Source of the DNA: Clostridiaceae bacterium
GTDB lineage: Bacteria; Bacillota; Clostridia; Oscillospirales; QAMX01
NCBI GenBank assembly: GCA_016297585.1
Contig: JAEDGJ010000039.1
Span: 1 to 16,441 of the forward strand
Direction: 5' to 3'
DNA: 16,441 bases
The position numbers and the translations under genes are program-made. The notes below the pieces were generated by a model that worked only from the letters and a program-made list of their open reading frames with translations, did not search any database and was not told where the DNA came from. This document shows, piece after piece, positions 7,260 to 12,448 of the stretch (within the stretch, counting starts at the first letter, position 1; every line of letters begins with the position of its first letter).

Positions 7260-8293
7260 TTAAAATGTCGTGCTCTTCGCCGTGGAAATCATCGCCTGAA
7301 CGTTTTCCGGCGGCGTTGCCGGCGCAAGATCGCAGCCGGGCATTACAATATAGCCGCCCTGTGCGGAATCGGCTTCTTCGATGTATTCCTTCGTCAGCTG
7401 CCGCACGGTTTCCGGCGTGCCGAGCTGCATCACCGATACGGGATCGAGCTTCCCGGCGAACGCCATCTTCCCGCCAAGCGTCTCTCTGGCGAGCTTCAGG
7501 TCGACCTTATAGTCAAACGAGATCACGTCCGCGCCGCTCTGCGGCAGATAGGGGAGAATCCGGTTGATGTTGCCGCAGATATGCAGCATCTTGGCCTTTA
7601 CAAGGCCGTCGATTTCGCGGTAGCACGCCTGAATGTGCGGCAGCGCCATTTTTTCGAACTGACGGTGCGAAATCATGTCGCCGCTGGCGGACGGCTCTGC
7701 CTGCGAGACCAGCTCCGCGCCCGCTTCCACGAAAAGCTTCCAGTATTTCGTCGTGAGCTTTTCCGTAAACTGCATGATGTGTTCGGCGGCCGCCTTGTCC
7801 CGGAGGGTCAGGACCATGAAGTCCTCCGTGCCCATCAGGAGTCCGCCGAGCGTCATCGGCCCCCACTGGCTGATGCCGATGAGGGACTGCTCTCCGATCC
7901 GCTCCTTCAGGATCCGCGTGACCTCCAGCATCGAGGCGATGCCGGGGTCCCGTTCGATTCCGCCGATGTCCAGCCGGTCGACGTCCTCCGCCGCCTCGAT
8001 CAGAGGCTCGTCAACGCTTGCCGCGACGCCGACTTTGGAGAAGGTCGTTTTGGCGCCGATGGCACGGAGAACGAGATTGTTGCAGCCGGCGGCCGTCCAG
8101 ACGAGGTCGGACTGCACCAGCGCGTTGGCGCGCAGGACGTTTTCCGCCGCTTTCTCCGGCGGGAGATCGAAGGAATCCTGCAGGGAAAGGCCAATCTGCT
8201 TGTTGGCCCATACGCCGCCGGAAAGGATGATGGCGGGCTGACGGGGGGCTTCTTCAGGTGTATGGCATCCAGAAGAATCTGCTTGTCTGTCAT
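7260..8293 (-). pseudogene. UroD-family corrinoid methyltransferase with a frameshift
   Basis: First gene of the corrinoid operon, and probably the substrate-demethylating partner. The expected start (MTDKQILLDAIHLKKP) begins at the ATG at 8293, with AAGGTG before it. The frame then runs into unrelated sequence. The family sequence resumes in another frame (RQPAIILSGGVWANKQ onward) and continues to 7260. The switch lies at a run of six C on the minus strand (8243-8248); a seventh C would restore one 344-residue ORF, close to the intact copy's 340. The joined protein keeps the zinc motif H238-x-C240 and C321 (MPGCDLAP). Every other part is intact, so the break is recent or a sequencing error. 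If translation restarts, a GTG at 8117 could give a 285-residue fragment lacking the N-terminus. Programmed -1 shifting at the C run is possible but has no classic signal. Confidence 0.85.
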
Positions 8294-8332
8294 AAAGGGA
8301 GGGTCACCTTCTGTTCTTTTTTTCACGGCTCT

Positions 8333-8338
8333 ATTATA
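8333..8338 (-). promoter_or_regulatory. -10 box of the corrinoid operon, no -35 match
   Basis: A perfect TATAAT on the minus strand lies about 40 bases before the first ATG. At spacings of 16 to 19 bases the -35 position (AGATTT, GATTTT, AAGATT or CAAGAT) shows little resemblance to TTGACA. This suggests an activator-dependent promoter, for which the LysR protein is a candidate. Predicted start is about 8326. Confidence 0.55.
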
Positions 8339-8394
8339 GTCGGAATCCGCCCCGAAAATCTTGTATCATCTTTTTGTTTTTGATAGTATTATGC

Positions 8395-8418
8395 TTACAA
8401 AACATATAGAAGTAATAG
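8395..8418. promoter_or_regulatory. Candidate activator site upstream of the corrinoid operon
   Basis: An inverted repeat TTAC (8395-8398) N13 GTAA (8412-8415) lies 70 to 90 bases upstream of the predicted start. Within it, 8403-8418 (CATATAGAAGTAATAG) matches 14 of 16 bases at 43-58. The AT-rich island 8360-8425 contrasts with the flanking coding sequence. Which regulator binds is unknown. Confidence 0.35.
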
Positions 8419-8445
8419 ATTTTTCCGATAGCGGGAGGCACGGTC

Positions 8446-8479
8446 AAAAAAAACCGCCCCTGAAGCCGTTCAGGGGCGG
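8446..8479 (-). terminator. Intrinsic terminator of the mcc operon
   Basis: A perfect 11-base stem (8454-8464 with 8469-8479) has a four-base loop. On the minus strand eight T follow, from eight A at 8446-8453. It lies 15 bases after the mccA stop and separates this operon from the corrinoid operon promoter. Confidence 0.93.
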
Positions 8480-8494
8480 AAAGGCAGAGGAGCG

Positions 8495-9406
8495 TCAGCG
8501 GTACAGATGCTTGCTGAAATAGCGGTCGCCGCGGTCGGGGAAGATGACCACGATATTGCCCCGTGCGCCGGAGGCGATCAGCATCCGTGCGGCGGACAGC
8601 GCGGCGCCCGAGGAGGAGCCCGCGAAAATGCCCTCTTTGGCCGCAAGCTCGCGCGCACCGCCGAAGGCGTCGGCGTCGGTGATTTTGACGACTTCGTCCA
8701 CAAGCGACATATCCATCGTATCGGCAATGAAATCGTTGCCGATGCCTTCGATGTTGTAGTCTCCGTGTTCGCCGCCGCCCATGGTCGAGCCGACCGGGTC
8801 GGCGAGGATCCCCCGGATGCCCGGATTCTGCTCCTTCAGATAGCGGACGACGCCGGTATAGGTGCCGCCTCTGCCGGCGCCGGCAACCAGATAATCGATT
8901 TCGCCGTTCAGATCGGCGTAGATTTCCGGCCCCGTCGTCTCGTAATGCGCCAGCGGATTTGCCTGATTTTTGAACTGTTCCAGCGAAACGGCGCCGGGAA
9001 TGGACGCGCGGAGCTCTTCCGCCTTTTCCGAAGCGCCCAGCATACCGCCCTCGCGCGGCGTGTTGATGATTTCCGCGCCGAGCGCCCGCATGAGCGTCTG
9101 CTTTTCCTCGGAGAACTTGGTCGGCACCACAAAAATGATGCGGTAGCCCTTGTTCAGTGCGGCGAATGCGATGCCGAGGCCGGTGTTTCCCGCCGTCGCC
9201 TCCACGATGGTGCCGCCGGGCTTCAGAACGCCCCGCTTTTCGGCGTCTGCGATCATGTATTTGCCGATGCGGTCCTTTACGCTGCCCGCCGGGTTGTACA
9301 GCTCGAGCTTGGCATACAGCCGCGCATCCTCCGGCAGTCCGAGATGGGTCAGCCTGACAAGCGGCGTGCGGCCGATCAATGCCTGCATGGATTCATAGAG
9401 ACTCAT
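8495..9406 (-). CDS. mccA: Cystathionine beta-synthase, MccA-like (CysK fold)
   Basis: A 303-residue PLP enzyme of the cysteine synthase/cystathionine beta-synthase family. K44 in SVKDR is the PLP lysine and TAGNTG binds the substrate carboxylate. Several stretches resemble cystathionine beta-synthases more than CysK: PTKFSEEKQTLMRALGAEI, NPLAHYETTGPEI and the GSTMGGG-IEGIGNDFI region. It lacks the C-terminal CBS regulatory domains, as does Bacillus MccA (YrhA), which joins homocysteine to O-acetylserine. It directly follows mccB, with the stop and start touching (TAA then ATG), and ends the operon. Together they form the reverse transsulfuration route from methionine to cysteine. A plain O-acetylserine sulfhydrylase role cannot be excluded from sequence alone. 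Confidence 0.85.
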   Translation of the reverse strand: MSLYESMQALIGRTPLVRLTHLGLPEDARLYAKLELYNPAGSVKDRIGKYMIADAEKRGVLKPGGTIVEATAGNTGLGIAFAALNKGYRIIFVVPTKFSEEKQTLMRALGAEIINTPREGGMLGASEKAEELRASIPGAVSLEQFKNQANPLAHYETTGPEIYADLNGEIDYLVAGAGRGGTYTGVVRYLKEQNPGIRGILADPVGSTMGGGEHGDYNIEGIGNDFIADTMDMSLVDEVVKITDADAFGGARELAAKEGIFAGSSSGAALSAARMLIASGARGNIVVIFPDRGDRYFSKHLYR

Positions 9407-10567
9407 TTATCTGACCTCGCTTTCCGAAATGGCGTTTTCCAGATCCGCTTTCAGGTCGCCTGCGTTTTCAATGCCCACCGACAGGCGGATCAGGCCGTCG
9501 GTGATGCCCACCTTCTGCCGGATTTCATACGGGATGGACGCGTGCGTCATGCTGGCGGGATGGCAGACCAGACTCTCCACGCCGCCGAGGCTTTCGGCCA
9601 GGGCGATCAGGCGCAGGGAGGAGAAGAACTTCCGGATATCGTAGTTTTCCTTCAGCTCGAAGGAGATCATCGCGCCGCCGTTTTTGGCCTGTTTCCTGTT
9701 GATTTCATACCCCTGCGCGTCGGGAAGCCCCGGATAGTAGACTTTTTTGACGGCTTTGTGCCCTTGCAGATACGCGGCGACCGCTTCTGCGTTCTCCACA
9801 TGCCGGTCGAGGCGGACGCCGAGGGTTTTGATGCCGCGGATCAGCAGGAAGGAGTCGAACGGGCCCAGCACGCCCCCGGTTGCGTTCTGAAGGAACGCGA
9901 GCCGCTCGGCAAGCGCACGGTCGCTGACCACCACCAGTCCGGCGACGAGGTCGCTGTGACCGCCGAGATACTTGGTGGCGCTGTGGATGACGATGTCCGC
10001 GCCCAGCTCGATCGGACGCTGGAGATACGGCGTCATGAAGGTGTTGTCCACGATGGACAGGATCCGGTGCTTTTTCGCCAGCGCCGCGACTGCGGCGAGA
10101 TCCGTGATGGTCAGGAGCGGGTTGGCGGGACTTTCCACCAGAATCGCCCGCACCTCCGGCGTGATTTTTTTCTCCAGCGCCTCGGGATCGGTGGTGTCCT
10201 CGATGGAGTAGCCGATGCCGAAATTTTTGAAAACCTTATCGAGTACCCGGAACGTGCCGCCGTATACGTTGCTGGAGATCAGCACCCGGTCGCCCTCGCG
10301 GAACAGGCTGAGAACCGCCGTAATCGCCGCCATCCCCGAACCGAAGGCAAAGCCCGCGGTGCCGCCTTCCAGCTCCGCGATCAGCGCCTCCAGCGCCGCG
10401 CGCGTCGGGTTGCCGGTCCGGGAATACTCCCAGCCGGTGTTTTCGCCCAATCCCTTTTGCTCATACGTCGAGGTCTGATAGATCGGCACGTTGACCGCGC
10501 CCGTATGCTGATCGCCGTAAATTCCGCCGTGAATGAGAGCGGATTCGATGCTTTTATAGACTGCCAT
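9407..10567 (-). CDS. mccB: Cystathionine gamma-lyase/synthase family, MccB-like
   Basis: A 386-residue PLP enzyme of the Cys/Met metabolism family, full length. YSRTGNPTR (48-56) is the phosphate-binding segment from the neighbouring subunit. D174 in SIVDNTF and K199 in HSATKYLGGHSD bind PLP. Sequence alone does not separate gamma-lyase from gamma-synthase. The pairing with a beta-synthase-like mccA directly downstream argues for cleavage of cystathionine to cysteine (MccB). GGGAGG lies eight bases before the ATG. Upstream in the operon are the luxS/mtnN remnant and a methyltransferase, the same company as in Bacillus yrrT-mtnN-mccA-mccB, although gene order and luxS differ. Confidence 0.9.
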   Translation of the reverse strand: MAVYKSIESALIHGGIYGDQHTGAVNVPIYQTSTYEQKGLGENTGWEYSRTGNPTRAALEALIAELEGGTAGFAFGSGMAAITAVLSLFREGDRVLISSNVYGGTFRVLDKVFKNFGIGYSIEDTTDPEALEKKITPEVRAILVESPANPLLTITDLAAVAALAKKHRILSIVDNTFMTPYLQRPIELGADIVIHSATKYLGGHSDLVAGLVVVSDRALAERLAFLQNATGGVLGPFDSFLLIRGIKTLGVRLDRHVENAEAVAAYLQGHKAVKKVYYPGLPDAQGYEINRKQAKNGGAMISFELKENYDIRKFFSSLRLIALAESLGGVESLVCHPASMTHASIPYEIRQKVGITDGLIRLSVGIENAGDLKADLENAISESEVR

Positions 10568-10589
10568 TTTCTTTTCCTCCCGATTTTTA

Positions 10590-10844
10590 TCAGATCAAAT
10601 CCAGTAAACGCACGATGACGGCGGCGGACAGCGCGGCAGTCTGATCTTCAAAGGCTTCGAAGGATTCCGCCGCGCGGCCGTCGGCCTGATCGGAGATCAC
10701 GCGGAGAACGGCAAACGGAACGCCGCCGTATGCGGCCGTCTGTGCGGCGGCGGCGCCTTCTATTTCCGCCGCTGCGACGCGGGAAACGTACATTCCCTTC
10801 TCAAGACGGTCGTGATTGACCGAAAAACTGGCGATTCTCTTCAT
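10590..10844 (-). pseudogene. In-frame luxS/mtnN remnant (84 residues)
   Basis: This short ORF joins the ends of two different enzymes. Residues 1-23 (MKRIASFSVNHDRLEKGMYV and on) are the start of a clostridial LuxS, S-ribosylhomocysteine lyase. They end before any of its zinc ligands. Residues 24-84 are the C-terminal quarter of MtnN, 5'-methylthioadenosine/S-adenosylhomocysteine nucleosidase. They include the substrate-binding Glu (E29 in AEIEGAA) and the catalytic Asp (D52 in VISDQADG). The normal proteins are about 160 and 230 residues. A deletion of several hundred bases, from early luxS to late mtnN, would give this. Reading frame, an AGGAGA ribosome site and the operon position are kept, so a peptide may still be made, but neither activity can survive. 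The junction lies near 10770-10780. The order luxS then mtnN is inferred from the direction of the fusion. Confidence 0.8.
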
Positions 10845-10850
10845 TTTGCA

Positions 10851-10947
10851 GTCTCCTGAACGCATTTTTAGAGTAAAACGGGCTGTTTCTGTCTTCAAAC
10901 CGGCACGACGGCCCTCCCGGCGCGGAGCCGGAAGCGAAAAAGGGCCG
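10851..10947. other. Spacer between the methyltransferase and the luxS/mtnN remnant
   Basis: It holds a nested hairpin: outer arms 10908-10914 and 10942-10948 (ACGGCCC with GGGCCGT), with an inner CCGGC/GCCGG stem. No T run follows on the minus strand, so it is not a standard terminator. It may stabilise the upstream mRNA. A weak promoter-like TTGAAG-N17-TACTCT lies before the remnant. Confidence 0.35.
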
Positions 10948-11850
10948 TTATCGCTTTTCCGCCAGGATAAAATGGATGTTTTCAAAGGCCTGCTGGCCGT
11001 CGGTTCTGTCGTCGAAAAAATCCTTCTGAATATCCGCGGGAGCCTTATGCACCGCAATTCGGAAGCCGTGACGCTCCAGCGCCTGCCGGATTTCCTCCAG
11101 CGTAAAGCCGTGCAGCATCGGCTCGCCGAGCTTGGCGGTGATCTCCGTCAGATGCCGGACGCGTTCCGCGGCGCTTTGACCGAAGGTCGTCTCATCCGGA
11201 AAATCAAAGACGATCTGGTTTCCGGGGGCGGAAATCCGGCCGATTTTCCCGATGGTCTGCTCGAAAACCGGAAGCGTCAGATAGTAGGTGACGCCGAGAA
11301 TGGCGAAAAAGGACGGCAGGGACGGAGTAAACCCGGCGTCCGCCAGCGCTTCGGTCATGTCGTCCCGGGAAAAATCCACCGCCGCATAGCGGACGTTTGA
11401 CGGGATGTTCCACTCGAGCTTCCGGATTTTCTGGCGCTTGTAGCTGCCGGTGTCCGGATGGTCCAGCTCGAAAATCCGGATATCGGGATTTTCGTTGCGG
11501 AACGCGAAGGTATCCATTCCGGCACCGCAGATCACATACTGGCAGCGGCCTTTTTCTTACGCGAACGCCGCGAGCCGGCGCTCGGCAAACGCAATCCTCG
11601 AGAGCGGAATCGGCGTGATGTAGCGGTTCAGCAGGGGATAGACCGCGTCTGCGTGAAAATCGTGCCGGTCGTCGAAGGCGCTGTCGTCATAGTCGTGCTC
11701 GATCAGCTGCCCGATTTCGCCGTATTCCGCCTTGCCCATCATGTCGTAGGCCAGATAGTCGTCGAAGATCTTCTGTCTGCCGAAGTTGGAGTGGTATGCC
11801 CGGGCAAAGGAGCAAAGCTTTGCCGTGATGCTTTCGCGCGTGTCGATCAT
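10948..11850 (-). pseudogene. LCM-type SAM methyltransferase with an in-frame stop
   Basis: A class I SAM-dependent methyltransferase of the leucine carboxyl methyltransferase-like group (PF04072 type). It is 301 codons long, broken by a TAA at 11557-11559. Both halves are in the same frame. The first gives MIDTRESITAKLCSF through SRIAFAERRLAAFA. The second resumes with EKGRCQYVICGAGMDTFAFR, which holds the SAM-binding motif CGAGMDT, then FELDHPDT, and ends ENIHFILAEKR. One base change from a sense codon explains the break. Without the first 97 residues the protein would lack its cap, although restart at an internal site cannot be excluded. The ATG at 11850 has AAAGGA at good spacing. As first enzyme gene of the operon it parallels yrrT of Bacillus. 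Its substrate is unknown. Confidence 0.82.
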
Positions 11851-11883
11851 CTGCATTTTCCTTTCATTCCATCCTGTAGATAC

Positions 11884-11948
11884 AAAAAAACCGCCTGTTT
11901 TCTCGGGAAGATTCCCCAATCCGGGGAAACCCGATGGAAAACAGGCGG
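11884..11948 (-). terminator. Terminator between the leader ORF and the methyltransferase (possible attenuator)
   Basis: A long hairpin: 12-base perfect arms 11891-11902 and 11937-11948, plus inner pairing (CGGGG with CCCCA, and TCGGG with CCCGA). On the minus strand seven T follow (A run 11884-11890). It lies 24 bases after the leader ORF stop and 34 bases before the methyltransferase start, on the same transcript. RNA polymerase must read through it to express the mcc operon from the promoter at 12178-12206. Confidence 0.88.
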
Positions 11949-11972
11949 GTGGGTGCTGCCGTATGCCGCGTT

Positions 11973-12116
11973 TTATGCGCAGCGCAAGAGCCTGCCGCCT
12001 GTCCTGCCGCAGCAGCACAGACCGCAGATGCCGTTGAACGTATTCGAACTGCCGGAAAAGCGGACAGCCGGTTCGGTTTTCAAAAGCGCCACGATGGCGC
12101 CCCGAGCGGTGTTCAT
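11973..12116 (-). CDS. Cys-rich 47-residue leader peptide, candidate attenuator
   Basis: A 47-residue ORF beginning MNTARGAIVALLKTEP and ending CGRTGGRLLRCA. Five Cys, all TGC codons, sit at 31, 34, 35, 36 and 46, so four fall within six residues (CGLCCC). AAGGAG lies ten bases before the ATG, which is about 55 bases from the predicted transcription start. The codons just after the Cys run contain ACAGGCGG (minus strand of 11995-12002). This is exactly complementary to CCGCCTGT in the first-transcribed arm of the terminator (minus strand of 11941-11948). A ribosome waiting on Cys codons could leave this stretch free to open the terminator. The likely role is sensing cysteinyl-tRNA to control cysteine synthesis. 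A free-standing Cys-rich protein is the alternative. I recognise no family. Confidence 0.65.
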   Translation of the reverse strand: MNTARGAIVALLKTEPAVRFSGSSNTFNGICGLCCCGRTGGRLLRCA

Positions 12117-12153
12117 AAACGGAAGGCTCCTTTTGCTCTCTGAATAACGCGAT

Positions 12154-12177
12154 AAACCTACGCAATTTATAGGCTTT
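12154..12177. promoter_or_regulatory. Putative Rrf2 operator at the leader/mcc promoter
   Basis: An imperfect palindrome, AAACCTA (12154-12160) and TAGGCTTT (12170-12177), covers the predicted transcription start at 12171. CC and GG are 13 bases apart, the spacing of E. coli IscR type 2 sites. It shares 16 of 19 bases with the element in the Rrf2 gene's own promoter at 1439-1457. Repression by that Rrf2 protein is the simplest reading. Confidence 0.55.
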
Positions 12178-12206
12178 ATTTTACCACCCCTTTTCCGGTT
12201 TGTCAA
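12178..12206 (-). promoter_or_regulatory. Sigma-A promoter of the leader/mcc operon
   Basis: On the minus strand, TTGACA (12201-12206) and TAAAAT (12178-12183) are 17 bases apart, a near-consensus pair. Such a strong promoter fits a system controlled afterwards by repression and attenuation. Confidence 0.88.
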
Positions 12207-12222
12207 CCCATGGCGCTATCGC

Positions 12223-12239
12223 TTTTTCCTATAGAAAAA
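12223..12239. promoter_or_regulatory. Inverted repeat between divergent promoters
   Basis: TTTTTC and GAAAAA flank CTATA, a perfect six-base palindrome centred about 60 bases upstream of the leader/mcc start and 85 upstream of the nifS start. A centre near -60 is typical of LysR-type activators. The minus-strand ATAGGAAAAA here also occurs at 62-71. It is a candidate site only. Confidence 0.35.
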
Positions 12240-12279
12240 ATATGTCTGTCCTGCCGTCCGGATTTCTCCCGCCGTCCTC

Positions 12280-12308
12280 TTGACAAGGCAAGGAGAACTC
12301 ACTATAAT
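12280..12308 (+). promoter_or_regulatory. Consensus sigma-A promoter of the nifS operon
   Basis: TTGACA (12280-12285) and TATAAT (12303-12308) match consensus perfectly with a 17-base spacer. The transcribed leader to the nifS ATG is about 135 bases. It contains a TCCGC/GCGGA hairpin and a CGGGC/GCCCG hairpin (12415-12432) just before the ribosome site. Confidence 0.93.
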
Positions 12309-12309
12309 A

Positions 12310-12326
12310 CATATTGAATAGATAGG
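12310..12326. promoter_or_regulatory. Half-conserved Rrf2-like element at the nifS start site
   Basis: CATA-N9-TAGG follows the -10 box directly and covers the expected start. It matches the right half of the 12154-12177 site. The longer string ATACATATT...AGATAGGT also occurs at the LysR promoter (1335-1363). It is a plausible operator for Fe-S or cysteine control of nifS. Confidence 0.4.
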
Positions 12327-12448
12327 TTTTAAGCATACCCGTTTCCGGAACGGCATGCCGCGCCGGGTCTGCCGGGCGCCGGAGACGGACGATCCGCAAG
12401 CGGAGCTTTGTACGCGGGCGGGATTTTGCCCGAGAAAGGATGCAGCCG

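Noticed and set aside
8243..8248. Programmed -1 frameshift site in the UroD-family gene
   Set aside because: The run is G CCC CCC on the mRNA, not a classic slippery heptamer, and no stimulatory structure was evident. A one-base loss in a homopolymer is simpler.
8291..8326. GTG at 8326 as start of the first corrinoid-operon gene
   Set aside because: It coincides with the predicted transcription start, leaving no ribosome site. The ATG at 8293 gives the family's normal N-terminus.
8294..8445. Cobalamin riboswitch before the corrinoid operon
   Set aside because: The predicted leader is only about 33 bases and the whole gap is about 150 bases. No B12-box-like sequence was seen.
8507..10618. 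A 703-codon plus-strand ORF opposite mccA and mccB
   Set aside because: Same reasoning: a shadow of two intact PLP-enzyme genes, crossing both without any sign of coding.
10908..10948. Hairpin after the methyltransferase as a terminator
   Set aside because: The stem is strong, but no T run follows on the minus strand.
11857..12171. T-box or SAM riboswitch before the methyltransferase/mcc operon
   Set aside because: No T-box consensus (AGGGTGG...ACCGCG) or SAM-riboswitch core was recognised. A short ORF occupies much of the leader.
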